A stretch of 64,000 nucleotides of DNA. It comes from Burkholderia sp. Bp8992 (GTDB taxonomy: Bacteria > Pseudomonadota > Gammaproteobacteria > Burkholderiales > Burkholderiaceae). The notes under the pieces are model-generated. The model did not search any database, was not told where the DNA came from, and saw only the letters and a program-made list of their open reading frames with translations. Positions 39,901-48,659 of this stretch are shown one piece after another; the stretch's first letter is position 1; every line of letters begins with the position of its first letter. The position numbers were made by a program, and so were the translations under genes. The DNA lies in contig NZ_QTQI01000015.1 of the NCBI RefSeq assembly GCF_003853705.1, positions 124,001-188,000 on the forward strand. Reading direction: 5' to 3'.

Positions 39901-40656
39901 CAACGCATCGATTGCATCGCGCTCGGCCGCCCACAGCCGCGCCGCCTCGGCGAAGCATTCGGCCGCGGCGGCCTCGGCCGACTCGTCCGGCTCGGTCACG
40001 CCGTCCCAGCGCAGCGCGGCGAGCGGCTTCTTCAGCCGGCGCGCGAGCTGCGCATCGAGCGCGGCCGGACCGGCGCCCGATTCGACGAGCCAGGTGGCGA
40101 AACCCGGCCAGCGTGCGGCCGCCGGCTCGACACGCGTGCGCCAGAAATCCGCCGCGAGCTCGAAGCGCAGCGACGCATCGTCGGCCTCCATGTCGAACGC
40201 GAACGGCATCGCGGCCGCGAACGGCGCTTCCTGCAGTGCACGCTGGCAGAACGCATGGATCGTATGGATCGCGGCCTGGTCGAACGCGCGCAGTGCGCGC
40301 CGGATCCGCTTCGCGGCCGTCTCGGGATCGAGCGCACCGGCAGCGCCGAGCGTGGTCTCGAGCAGGCGTGCGATGAACGGATCGCCGCCGTCGTCACCCG
40401 TGTCGAGCGCATGCGCAAGCTGCGCGAGCCGGCTGCGAATCCGCTCGTGCAGCTCGGCCGTCGCCGCCTTAGTGAAGGTCACGACGAGAATTTCGTCCGC
40501 GCCGAGATCCTTCTCGAGCAGCAGGCGCACATACAGCGCGCAGATGTTCCAGGTCTTGCCGGTGCCGGCCGATGCCTCGATCTGGTTGACGCCGTCGAGC
40601 GGGCACGCGAACACGTCGAGTTCGAGCGCCTGCTGCGGCTGCGACACGGCGCTCAT
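36955..40656 (-). CDS. recB: Exodeoxyribonuclease V beta subunit
   Basis: A 1233-residue RecB: SF1 helicase plus nuclease of the RecBCD double-strand-break repair machine. Walker A is 'IEASAGTGKTWNI' (about residues 26-38). Helicase motifs include 'LIDEFQDTDPLQF', 'LVGDPKQAIYSFRAADLHTY' and 'TVHKSKGLEYAIVFCP'. The C-terminal nuclease has 'GFIKGFIDMIVEHDGRFWIVDWKSNHLG', with metal-binding Asp and catalytic Lys, and 'YHLQALLYTVALHRYL'. ATG overlaps the recC stop as ATGA. The order recC-recB-recD is translationally coupled. Confidence 0.96.
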   Translation of the reverse strand: MSAVSQPQQALELDVFACPLDGVNQIEASAGTGKTWNICALYVRLLLEKDLGADEILVVTFTKAATAELHERIRSRLAQLAHALDTGDDGGDPFIARLLETTLGAAGALDPETAAKRIRRALRAFDQAAIHTIHAFCQRALQEAPFAAAMPFAFDMEADDASLRFELAADFWRTRVEPAAARWPGFATWLVESGAGPAALDAQLARRLKKPLAALRWDGVTEPDESAEAAAAECFAEAARLWAAERDAIDALLRTAQPALNQRSHKPDALADALATWAAHFAQGDATAALPKAALKLTQSALVKATKKGGATPEHAFFDVADALEAAVAAAEAAQRARWLALIADWLDVAPGELAERKRTRRVVSFDDLLANLYHALHAHPWLAETLRARYPAALIDEFQDTDPLQFAIFDRIFAPGGPLFLVGDPKQAIYSFRAADLHTYLAARARASACYTLAVNQRSTPAIVEACNRFFMSNPRAFVLDGLDYYAVRAGTRVRVPFVDETDPGPAGDFRVWALPGGEGTLLKRDAQAQAAQACAAEIARLMRGAREGHVRLGESPLSPGDIAVLVQTHRQGSLVKRVLATWGIGSVELAQASVFSTGDAEQLERVLAAIDAPGDLRRLRAALASDWFGLDAGALWRMEQGDGEARGEASDGTDAMSWVERFSRYRLLWRERGFAVMWRTFTRELRIAERLMAGADGERRVTDINHLAELTQARASAQPGIAPTLRWLAAQRLDGGGEEAQLRLESDRNLVQIVTVHKSKGLEYAIVFCPFLNDGGLREPPSSALPDAREYHDEAGDAVLHYGCDDEAAAHAARQALREQAAERARLVYVALTRAVYRCYVVAGPYLSSRSTREARRSVLNWLVAGAGQSFDAWLDEPPDEAALETAWQALAGGPVSVAPLPAPARRERLAAGHDASQTLAARHATRVLRDAWRMASFSSLTASMAREEAGVAAVPDDELRPDHDALAEVTPDGEWIFAEPAAAEPPDDDILVFPRGAAAGECLHRLFELSRFTERESWHKAALGALHDRPVEAVPELAARLPAMMAQLVDDVVHTELVPGMRLADLDPAKRLDEMGFLFPASLDLMALRRLLVAHGYPDVALEAGMLAGFIKGFIDMIVEHDGRFWIVDWKSNHLGTTPDAYGPRALDVAMADHAYHLQALLYTVALHRYLHARLPDYDYDTHIAGYLYLFVRGVRPDWRSGGEPSGVHARRPTRALVDALDRMMEGGRA

Positions 40657-43600
40657 GCGACCTCCTTCAGATGCTCGACGAGCGGCTCGAACACGAGCCG
40701 CGCGAGCGTGCCGAACGGCTCGTCGAGCGACGGGTGCGCACCGCGCCACGCGATCGCGATGGCCGGATCGTCGGCTTCGCTCACGACGCGCTCGTTGATC
40801 CAGACACTCGCGGCCTTGGCCTCGCCGTCGGATACCCTCGCCCACGCGCTGCGCGGAAAGAACCGCAGCGGCATGCGCCGCCCCGCACGAAACAGCGCGG
40901 CAAGCGGCGCGAGCCGCTCCAGCGGCGCCGCGACGGGCGTCAGTTCGAACGCACCGCCGCTGCCGAACCACAGCGTTCGGCGCGGGCCGTCGGGCTCGAC
41001 CGCGCAATAGACGAGATGCGCGAGCCACGCGGACAGATAGTCGCGCGCACTCGGCCGTGCATAGCGATAGATGATCTGGCCGGCCGGCGTCAACCGGTTC
41101 AGCGTGCCGTGCAGTTCGAGCGGTGCGCTTACCGCATCGGCCGACAGCATCGCGTCGTCAGTGCCGAACAACGCCTGCTCCGTATCGGGCCACACCGGTA
41201 CGACCGTGAGCGAGAACGGCCGCCGCTCGATGCCGTCGGCCAGCGCGCGGCGTACGCTCGACGCAAGCTGCGTCATCGAGCCCAGCGCCTGGTCGCGCCA
41301 CACCGCGCCCGTCGCACCGCCCGGCAGTTCGGGGCTCGCGTCGGCAATGCGCAACGCGTGATCGTGCACGCCGCCCTCGTCCGATTCGATCAACAGCGGC
41401 AACACGCGTTCGGCGAGCGCATCGCTGCCGGCGAAGTCGAGCGAGAACGGCTCGGTATCGAGCAGTTCGGCCTGTGCATCGGCAAGCACGATGCCGAGCC
41501 GGCCGCGCAGCAACGCGCGCGCCGGATGACGCCAGAAGCGCTCGAATTCGCTGAACGCGACGGGCTCGACCGGTTCGGCCGGCAGCGGTTGCGCGAAGAA
41601 CGGCAACTCGCGCGGGCCGTCACGCGACGCCTCGGCGGCGAGCAGCGACGCCTCGGCGGCGAGCAGCGACGCAAGCGTCGCCCGCTCGGCGTCATAGGAC
41701 ACGAGTGCGCTGCCCGGCTGGAAATACGCGGCCGCGAACGGTTGCAGCGGATGCTCGACGATGAACGCGCGCCGCGCGGCATCGACCTCGTCGGGGGCAG
41801 CGTCGGGGCCGGCCGTGACGATCGCCAGATGATCGAGCAATTCGTCGACGAGTGCGGCCGGCGGCAACGGCGCGTTGTCGCGAATGCTGCGCCCCGTATA
41901 GGCGATCAGCAGCCGGTCGCGTGCGGCGAGCAGCAGGTCGAGAAACAGGTTGCGCTCGTCGTCGCGGCGCTGCCGGTCGCCGAGCTTCGGCAACACGGCC
42001 ATCAGGTCGAACTCGTCCGCGCGCGCAAGGCTCGGCAGCACGCCGTCGTCCATCCCGAGCAGGCAGACGACGCGATACGGCAGCCCGCGCAGGCTCGTCA
42101 GCGACGAGAACGTGACACCGCCCCACGGCACGCCGCCGCGCGCCGGATCGTCGAGCGCCGCGGCCAGCCCCGCGCGGACGACGGCAGCCGGCAACGCTTC
42201 GTCGGGCGCCCCCTCCGTCATCGCGGCCAGCATCGCATCGAGCGCGTCGCGCACGCCGGCCAGCGCATCCGCATGCGCGGCGCCCGAATCGAAGAAGCGC
42301 GCGAGCGTGTCGGCGAACAGTTCGCTCCAGCCGCCCGGCGTGTGCGATTCGGCCAGGCGACGCGCAAAGCCGTCGAGATCGTCGGTAAAGCGTGCAAGCC
42401 GGCCGAGCAGTTCGGCCTCGCTGCCCGTGGCCGCCTCGATCGGCAGCCACGCGCCGATCGGCGCCGCGCCTTCCGGCATCGCATAGCCGAGAAAGAGCCG
42501 CGCGAGCGCATCGGAGAACGTGTGGCGCGGCGCGGGCACGGCCGCGTCGTCGCTTGCGAGCGGCGACAGTCCGCGCCGCGCGCCGGCGGCCGCGAGCCAG
42601 GTCTGCACCGTCTCGAGCGCGGCCGCGTCGATGTCGTAGCGCGCGGCCACCGCGTCGACGCGCAGCCACTCGACCAGCTCCGGCGCGCCGACCTGCCGTT
42701 CCGGCAATGCGAGCCAGTCGAGCAGCACGCGGGCGACCGGGTTTGCCTGCGACGGCGGCAGGCCGGTGACCCGGTAAGGCACGCGCGCGCCGCCGGCACC
42801 GGCCGTGCCGAACACGGCATCGATCAGCGGCCCGGCCGCCGCAAGGTCGGCCACCGCGACCAGCACGTCGGACGGCTGCAGGCTCGCGTCGGCGTCGAAC
42901 CACGCGAGCAGGCGGTCGTGCAGCACCTCCAGCTGGCGCGCGAGACTGTGGCACACGTGCACCTCGATGCCGCGCTCGGCCGGCGTGCCGCCGGTTTCGG
43001 CCTCCGGCTCCAGTTCGAGGATCGCGTTCTGCACGCGTGCAAGCCACGTGGACCCGGGATTCTCGACGAAGCGCGATGCATCGCCCGACGCGGCGCTTTC
43101 AGTCAGTTCGTGCAGCATGTGCAGTTGCGCCTGCGTCTGCCTGCCCCACTCGGCGAGCAGCGGATGCCCGACTTCCTGGTAGTCGAGCCGCCCGGCCGCG
43201 TCGAGCGCCTCGGCATGCGCGGCCGTGACGATGTCGAACCAGAATTCGCGGCACGGATTCAGCGCATAGACGCGCACGTCGATCCAGCGCGACAGCTCGC
43301 GCAGCAGCGCGACGTGCAGCGGCGGCATCGTCGGCAGCGCGAACACGCTGACCGATTCCGGCCAGTCCGCACGTGCGATCGTTTCAGCGTCGAGATGGCG
43401 CGCCTCGACGAGGAAGCGGTGCGCGGGCGGCGTACCGCTGTCGCTCAGCTCGGCGAGCAGCGCGCGCCACAGCGCGGCCTGCCAGCGCTCGTCGTCGCGC
43501 GCGGCGTCGCTGATCCCGCGCGGCGCGGCGTCGCCCGCGAGCACGGATTCGCCGGCCTGCCACGCGGCCAGCCATTCGGGACGATAGGTCAGGTAATGAT

Positions 43601-44012
43601 CGAGCACGGCCGCGACGCGGTGCGCGAGCTCGTAGCGCATCGCATCGTCGGATGCGGACAGATACGCGGCCAGCCGCGGCGACGCGAGCCACGGCGCGCC
43701 GCCGGCCACCTGCGCGAACAGCCGGTAGCAGCGCCACACGAGGCGGTCGGGCGCGAACGGCGAACGCTTGGGGACCTCCATCACGCGGCCGATCTGCGCC
43801 CACAGCCATTGCGCGAGATACGTGAACTCGACGTTCGCGCACACGCCGTTGCGCGCGGCGATGTCGAGCTCGAGGCGACGGCGCAGCGCCGCGCTCGGCA
43901 CGATGACCTGTTGCGGCGCCCACGGGCCGTTGCGGGCCGGGAACGCGGCCAGATCCTCGAGCAGCGCGTCGGCCAGCGTTTCGTGACGATTCGAATAGAA
44001 GAGATGGAGCAT
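40653..44012 (-). CDS. recC: Exodeoxyribonuclease V gamma subunit
   Basis: A 1119-residue RecC, the Chi-recognising scaffold of RecBCD. The N-terminus 'MLHLFYSNRHETLADALLEDLAAFP' and 'VIVPSAALRRRLELDIAARNGVCANVEF' are typical, as is 'SVFALPTMPPLHVALLRELSRWIDVRVYALNPCREFWFDI'. 'VVCLLGMDDGVLPS' belongs to the dead helicase domain. The start at 44012 removes an upstream extension of 57 unrelated residues. First gene of recC-recB-recD-arfB, divergent from the FUSC gene. A 21-bp tandem repeat (41625-41666) encodes two copies of 'LLAAEAS'. Confidence 0.94.
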   Translation of the reverse strand: MLHLFYSNRHETLADALLEDLAAFPARNGPWAPQQVIVPSAALRRRLELDIAARNGVCANVEFTYLAQWLWAQIGRVMEVPKRSPFAPDRLVWRCYRLFAQVAGGAPWLASPRLAAYLSASDDAMRYELAHRVAAVLDHYLTYRPEWLAAWQAGESVLAGDAAPRGISDAARDDERWQAALWRALLAELSDSGTPPAHRFLVEARHLDAETIARADWPESVSVFALPTMPPLHVALLRELSRWIDVRVYALNPCREFWFDIVTAAHAEALDAAGRLDYQEVGHPLLAEWGRQTQAQLHMLHELTESAASGDASRFVENPGSTWLARVQNAILELEPEAETGGTPAERGIEVHVCHSLARQLEVLHDRLLAWFDADASLQPSDVLVAVADLAAAGPLIDAVFGTAGAGGARVPYRVTGLPPSQANPVARVLLDWLALPERQVGAPELVEWLRVDAVAARYDIDAAALETVQTWLAAAGARRGLSPLASDDAAVPAPRHTFSDALARLFLGYAMPEGAAPIGAWLPIEAATGSEAELLGRLARFTDDLDGFARRLAESHTPGGWSELFADTLARFFDSGAAHADALAGVRDALDAMLAAMTEGAPDEALPAAVVRAGLAAALDDPARGGVPWGGVTFSSLTSLRGLPYRVVCLLGMDDGVLPSLARADEFDLMAVLPKLGDRQRRDDERNLFLDLLLAARDRLLIAYTGRSIRDNAPLPPAALVDELLDHLAIVTAGPDAAPDEVDAARRAFIVEHPLQPFAAAYFQPGSALVSYDAERATLASLLAAEASLLAAEASRDGPRELPFFAQPLPAEPVEPVAFSEFERFWRHPARALLRGRLGIVLADAQAELLDTEPFSLDFAGSDALAERVLPLLIESDEGGVHDHALRIADASPELPGGATGAVWRDQALGSMTQLASSVRRALADGIERRPFSLTVVPVWPDTEQALFGTDDAMLSADAVSAPLELHGTLNRLTPAGQIIYRYARPSARDYLSAWLAHLVYCAVEPDGPRRTLWFGSGGAFELTPVAAPLERLAPLAALFRAGRRMPLRFFPRSAWARVSDGEAKAASVWINERVVSEADDPAIAIAWRGAHPSLDEPFGTLARLVFEPLVEHLKEVA
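41625..41666 (-). repeat. 21-bp tandem duplication within recC
   Basis: Two perfect copies of a 21-bp unit give the peptide 'LLAAEAS' twice; part of a third copy follows. The duplication keeps the frame and lies in a linker-like region, so its copy number may vary between strains. Confidence 0.85.
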
Positions 44013-44194
44013 GAAGCAGGCGTCGGAACCTCGCACCGGCCGGACCGGGCGAACAGGATCACCAAGGATAGCAAATGGACCGCCGCCGCGAACCTCGGCC
44101 GGAAAGCCAGGTTTTGCGGACCGCGAAATACGATAGACTCGTCGCCAGTCAATACGCCGCCCCCGGGCCTCTTCGTCTGCCATTCAGCCCATCG

Positions 44195-46486
44195 ATGCGC
44201 TATTCGGTCGAAATCAGAAAGTTTTTCTACAGCCAGTACTTTTTCGGCGGCCTGCGGATCGCGGTCGGCGTCTCGCTGCCGGCCGTGCTGTGCCTGATCG
44301 TGTTTCACAACCGCGAACTGGGCTTCACGATCTCGACGGGCGCGCTCGGCGCCTGCGTCGTCGACATGCCGGGCCCGCTCAAGTACAAGCACAACGAAAT
44401 GCTCGCGTGCAGCGTGATCGGCTTCCTGGCCGCGCTCGCCACCGGCCTCGCCACCCCGAACATCTTCGCGCTGTGGCTCACGATCGTGCCGCTCACGTTC
44501 GTGTTGTCGCTGATCGTCGTCTACGGCAACCGCTGGCCGCAGATCAGCTTCGCGACGCTGTTCATGATGGTGATGACGCTCGAGGAGAAGTTCACGCCGC
44601 TGCAGGCGTTCGTCAACGCCGGCTGGATTCTCGCGGGCGGCCTCTGGTACACGTACTGGGCCACGCTCGTGTCGCAATGGCAGGCACGCCGGATCGAGCA
44701 GCAGGCGCTGGCCGAGAGCCTGTTCGCCTGTGCCGACTACCTGCTCGCACGCGCGCAGTTCTACGATCTCGACGCCGATCTCGACGAGTGCTACCGCAAT
44801 CTGGTCGCCCGGCAGATCACCGCGGTCGAAACGCAGGAGACCGCGCGCGACATCGTGCTGCGCAACCTGCCGAAACTGCGGCGCGGCAAGCTCGACCCCG
44901 GCCGCACGGCGATGTACAACCTTTTCATCAACAGCGTCGACCTGCACGAGCTGTTCGTCGGCGCGCACACCGACTACCCGCTGGTGCGCAACACGTTCGG
45001 CGGTTCGGACCTGATCATCTTCTACCGCGACCTGATCCGCAAGGCCGCGGCCGATCTCGAGGAGGTCGGCCTCGCGGTGCTCGAGAACCGCGCGCCGCAT
45101 TCGCACATCAGCGTGAAGGCCGAGCTGCGCGCGATCGAGTACGAGATCGAGCTGATGCGCAAGAAGAACTTCGCGGCCACCAACGCGGAAGCGTATGCGG
45201 CCGTGCTCGCGACGTTCCGGCGCATCTGGAGTGCGACGCGCCTGATCGACCGGATGCGGCGCAACCTGTCGGGCCACGCCGATCCGCAGCAAACCGAACT
45301 GAAGATCGACAAGGCGCTCACGCGCTTCCTGCAGCGCCGCCGGATGTCGCCGCTCCTGATCTTCTCGAACCTGAACATGCGCTCGCCGAGCTTTCGCCAC
45401 GCGCTGCGCGTGACGATCGCGGTGGCGGTCGGCTTCTGGATCGGCCGCCTGCTGCCGCTCACGAACGCGTACTGGATCGTGATGACGACCATCATCATCC
45501 TGAAGCCCGGCTATTCGCTGACCAAGCAGCGCAACGCGGCGCGTATCGTCGGCACGCTGATCGGCTGCGCGGCGAGCGTCGCGCTGATCTACACGGTCAA
45601 GGATACGCACCTGCTGATCGCGATCATGTTCGGGTCGATGGTGATGAGCTACAGCCTGCTGCTGTTCAACTACGCGGCGAGCGTGGTCTTCACGTCGTCG
45701 TACGTGCTGCTGATGTTCCACCTGCTCGCGCCGGGCAGCATGCGGATCATCGGCGAGCGTGCGATCGACACGGTGGTCGGCTGCATGATCGCGATCGCCG
45801 CGAGCCGGCTGTTCCCGTACTGGGAATACCGGCTGATGGGCAAGCTCGTGACCGACATGCTGACGTCCACTCGCAAGTATTTCGAAGCCGTGTGGCGCGC
45901 CGGGCGCGGCATGTCGCCGCCGCCGGTCCCGGCTGCCGACGGCGCGGCCGTCGTCCCGGGCGTGGCGGCCGTGGTCGAGTCGCCGGCCGCGAGCCTCGAC
46001 GACGACTATCGCTACCGCCTCGCCCGCAAGGACGTGCACATCGCGTTCGCGAACCTCGGGCAGGCGTTCCAGCGCATGATGATCGAGCCGAAGGCGCACC
46101 AGCACTTCGTGCCCGAACTGAACGACCTGCTCGTGCAGACGCACGTGCTCGGCGCGCAGATCACGGCCGCCGCACCGCTGATCCGCACCGCGTGCGCGGC
46201 CGACGGCGGCATCCTGCACGACGACGCGCTGCAGCGCGGCCTTGCCGCCGTACTCGACAATCTCGAGAAGGCCGAAGCCGGCGAGCCGCCGCCTGCCGAC
46301 CAGATCGACGCATCGAAGCAGATCACGCGCGATCTCGACGCCATGGTCGTGTCCGCGGAAAAATCCGATGCGGTCGGCGCCGAGCTCACGCACGACCTGA
46401 AGGTGCTCGCGCACCAGTGCAAGCAGATGCTTGCGTCGTCGCTGCTGATCCGCAAGGATGCGAGCGTGATCCGCCTGCCCGCCTGA
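44195..46486 (+). CDS. FUSC-family membrane protein (YccS/YhfK-like)
   Basis: A 763-residue inner-membrane protein with two hydrophobic blocks, about residues 10-165 and 405-550, each followed by a long cytoplasmic segment. The second block reads 'RHALRVTIAVAVGFWIGRLLPLTNAYWIVMTTIIILKPGYSLTKQRNAARIVGTLIGC', the FUSC signature shared with aromatic-acid exporters (AaeB) and fusaric-acid resistance proteins. The substrate is unknown; here it lacks neighbouring MFP or outer-membrane channel genes, so it looks like a stand-alone YccS type. The start at 44195 is set by 'MRYSVEIRKFFYSQYFFGGLRIA'. Divergent from recC. Confidence 0.88.
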   Translation: MRYSVEIRKFFYSQYFFGGLRIAVGVSLPAVLCLIVFHNRELGFTISTGALGACVVDMPGPLKYKHNEMLACSVIGFLAALATGLATPNIFALWLTIVPLTFVLSLIVVYGNRWPQISFATLFMMVMTLEEKFTPLQAFVNAGWILAGGLWYTYWATLVSQWQARRIEQQALAESLFACADYLLARAQFYDLDADLDECYRNLVARQITAVETQETARDIVLRNLPKLRRGKLDPGRTAMYNLFINSVDLHELFVGAHTDYPLVRNTFGGSDLIIFYRDLIRKAAADLEEVGLAVLENRAPHSHISVKAELRAIEYEIELMRKKNFAATNAEAYAAVLATFRRIWSATRLIDRMRRNLSGHADPQQTELKIDKALTRFLQRRRMSPLLIFSNLNMRSPSFRHALRVTIAVAVGFWIGRLLPLTNAYWIVMTTIIILKPGYSLTKQRNAARIVGTLIGCAASVALIYTVKDTHLLIAIMFGSMVMSYSLLLFNYAASVVFTSSYVLLMFHLLAPGSMRIIGERAIDTVVGCMIAIAASRLFPYWEYRLMGKLVTDMLTSTRKYFEAVWRAGRGMSPPPVPAADGAAVVPGVAAVVESPAASLDDDYRYRLARKDVHIAFANLGQAFQRMMIEPKAHQHFVPELNDLLVQTHVLGAQITAAAPLIRTACAADGGILHDDALQRGLAAVLDNLEKAEAGEPPPADQIDASKQITRDLDAMVVSAEKSDAVGAELTHDLKVLAHQCKQMLASSLLIRKDASVIRLPA

Positions 46487-46700
46487 ACCCGAATGTCCGC
46501 GCCGGTGGCCCGGCCCGCGCACGCCGCGGACCGGCCACCGGCGCACCGCGATTCAACGATCCCCGAAGCATGACCTGCCTGCTCCATGCGGCCCGCGCCA
46601 GTATCGCGCGACCGCCCCATGCCCCATTCCGCTCGCCGCGCCAGTCAGGGAATACCCGATTCCGGTCACCGCGCCCGGCTTGTTATCATTCGTTCACATT

Positions 46701-46720
46701 CAAGTTGTATAGACAACTTG
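46701..46720. promoter_or_regulatory. HutC-subfamily (GntR) operator candidate
   Basis: CAAGTTGTATAGACAACTTG is a 20-bp inverted repeat (8-bp arms, 4-base centre) with the HutC core GT-A-TA-G-AC. It ends 57 bases before the permease start and shares 15 of 16 bases, TTGTATANACAACTTG, with the site at 3618 before the NCS1 permease. Confidence 0.65.
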
Positions 46721-46777
46721 GCGCAATCGGGCCGGTTCCACTCGCCCGGTTCGTCGCATAACGATATCGGAGACTCG

Positions 46778-48145
46778 ATGAAAAACTTGCAGCGCCACCT
46801 GAGCGCGCGGCACATCCGCTTTCTCGCGCTCGGCTCGGCGATCGGCACGGGCCTGTTCTACGGTTCGGCGTCCGCGATCCAGCTCGCGGGCCCGGCCGTG
46901 ATCCTGGCGTACATCCTGGGCGGCGCGGCCGTCTACATGGTGATGCGCGCGCTCGGCGAGATGGCCGTGCGCGAACCCGTCGCCGGCTCGTTCGGCCACT
47001 ACGCGACCGAAAACCTCGGCCCGTTCGCGGGCTTCGTCACCGGCTGGACCTACACGCTCGAAATGGTGATCGTCGCGATCGCCGACATCACCGCGTTCGG
47101 CATCTACATGGGCTTCTGGTTTCCGGATGTCCCGCAATGGATCTGGGTGCTCGGCGTCGTCGCGGTCATCTGCGGGCTGAACCTGTGCCACGTCAAGGTG
47201 TTCGGCGAGCTCGAATTCTGGCTGTCGATCATCAAGGTCGGCGCGATCGTCGCGATGATCGGCGGCGGCGTCGCAATTCTGCTGGCCGGCATGCACTTCG
47301 GCCATTCGGCCGATGTCCCGACGTTCGCGAACCTGTGGAACCACGGCGGCTTCCTGCCGAACGGCATTGGCGGGCTGATCGCGTCGCTGTCGGTCGTGAT
47401 CTTCGCGTACGGCGGGATCGAGGTGATCGGAATGAGCGCCGGCGAGGCGAAGGACCCGGAACGCGTGATTCCGCGCGCGATCAACGCGGTGCCCGCGCGC
47501 ATCCTGCTGTTCTACGTGCTGACGATGGTCGTGCTGATGTCGATCAGCCCGTGGACGGGCGTCGGCAGCGACGGCAGCCCGTTCGTGCAGATCTTCTCGG
47601 CGCTCGGCGTGAAGTCGGCCGCGACGATCCTCAACCTGGTCGTGATCAGCGCGGCGATCTCGGCGATCAACAGCGATATCTTCGGCGCGGGCCGGATGAT
47701 GTTCGGGATGGCACGACAGGGCCAGGCACCGCGCGTGTTGACGACGACCTCGCGGCACGGCGTGCCGTGGGTCACGGTGCTCGTGATGGCCGGCGCGCTG
47801 CTCGTCGGCGTGGTGCTGAACTACCTGATGCCGAAGGACGTGTTCCTGGTGGTCGCCGCGATCGCGACGTTCGCGACCGTGTGGGTCTGGCTGATGATCC
47901 TGCTGTCGCAGGTCGCGATGCGTCGCCGCCTGTCGAGCGCCGAAGTCGCCGCACTGAAGTTCAAGGTGCCGCTGTGGCCGGTCGCGCCGGCGCTGACGAT
48001 CGCGTTCATGGGTTTCGTGATCGTGATGCTCGGCTGGTTCGAGGATACGCGCGTCGCGCTGTATGTCGGCGCGGCATGGCTCGCGCTGCTCGCGGCCGTG
48101 TTCTACGCACGGATCCGCCCGAAATTTGCACCTGCGTCACGTTGA
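46778..48145 (+). CDS. Amino-acid permease, APC family (ProY/HutT-like)
   Basis: A 455-residue amino acid:proton symporter with 12 helices. The N-terminus '[57 protein letters not shown]' is the classic AAT-family signature. The rest is closest, from memory, to ProY and to the histidine permease HutT. The HutC-like operator upstream favours histidine uptake under control of HutC. No other hut genes are in the window, so this rests on the operator and family alone. Transcribed alone. Confidence 0.88.
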   Translation: MKNLQRHLSARHIRFLALGSAIGTGLFYGSASAIQLAGPAVILAYILGGAAVYMVMRALGEMAVREPVAGSFGHYATENLGPFAGFVTGWTYTLEMVIVAIADITAFGIYMGFWFPDVPQWIWVLGVVAVICGLNLCHVKVFGELEFWLSIIKVGAIVAMIGGGVAILLAGMHFGHSADVPTFANLWNHGGFLPNGIGGLIASLSVVIFAYGGIEVIGMSAGEAKDPERVIPRAINAVPARILLFYVLTMVVLMSISPWTGVGSDGSPFVQIFSALGVKSAATILNLVVISAAISAINSDIFGAGRMMFGMARQGQAPRVLTTTSRHGVPWVTVLVMAGALLVGVVLNYLMPKDVFLVVAAIATFATVWVWLMILLSQVAMRRRLSSAEVAALKFKVPLWPVAPALTIAFMGFVIVMLGWFEDTRVALYVGAAWLALLAAVFYARIRPKFAPASR

Positions 48146-48262
48146 CGCACGGCTGACCTGAGTACGCGGCGCGCCTTCATCGGCGCCCGCTGCTGCCCCG
48201 GCTCCGCGCGGCGTCAACCGCGCCGGAAGCCGCGGATGGCCTCCCTTCTCATGCCCCGCGCA

Positions 48263-48282
48263 CGCGGCCCGGCCGGGCCGCG
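48263..48282. repeat. Perfect 20-bp GC palindrome
   Basis: CGCGGCCCGGCCGGGCCGCG lies between the converging ends of the permease and the small membrane protein. There is no T-tract. It could form a strong hairpin at the 3' ends of both transcripts. Confidence 0.5.
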
Positions 48283-48292
48283 CACCGGCACG

Positions 48293-48454
48293 TCAGTGCG
48301 ATGCCGCGCTCGCGGCCTCGGCCGGATGGGCTTCGTCGTACGCGCGCTTCTGCGAAATCGCGTTGTACAGGATCGTCCCGATCACGAGCAGCACGGCGAC
48401 GACGATCAGGATGCTCACGTTGCGGACAGGGTTCTTCTTGCGCTGATCGTTCAT
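48293..48454 (-). CDS. Small single-pass membrane protein, 53 residues
   Basis: A 53-residue open frame below the usual length cut-off. It begins 'MNDQRKKNPVRNVSILIVVAVLL', with a basic N-terminus and one hydrophobic helix of about 20 residues ('VSILIVVAVLLVIGTILYNAI'), and has a polar, Ala-rich tail ending 'EAASAASH'. Codon usage is typical of the genome and the topology is that of small inner-membrane proteins conserved in Burkholderia. No ribosome-binding site of note and no known function. It is divergent from the iron-transport operon. Confidence 0.65.
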   Translation of the reverse strand: MNDQRKKNPVRNVSILIVVAVLLVIGTILYNAISQKRAYDEAHPAEAASAASH

Positions 48455-48573
48455 GGTCGGTGCGTCTCGTCAAATTCATCGAAGCGGGCATTCTACGCGC
48501 TTGCGCCGCCGCTGCGACGCGCCGTTTCCGATCCCCGCCTTCATCGATCCCGCCGCTTTCCGCGAGCTTTCAG

Positions 48574-48592
48574 TTGGTAATCATTCCCATTT
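48574..48592 (+). promoter_or_regulatory. Fur-box-like sequence
   Basis: TTGGTAATCATTCCCATTT, 67 bases before the start of the iron-binding-protein gene, contains AATCATT, the right half of the classic Fur box; the left half is poor. Iron regulation of the FbpABC operon is expected, which supports the assignment. Confidence 0.4.
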
Positions 48593-48659
48593 CGATCTAG
48601 AATCCGGAGTCTTTCATTTTGTAATATTTTCTTCGTCCACCTGTCCCACCGGAGTCTCC

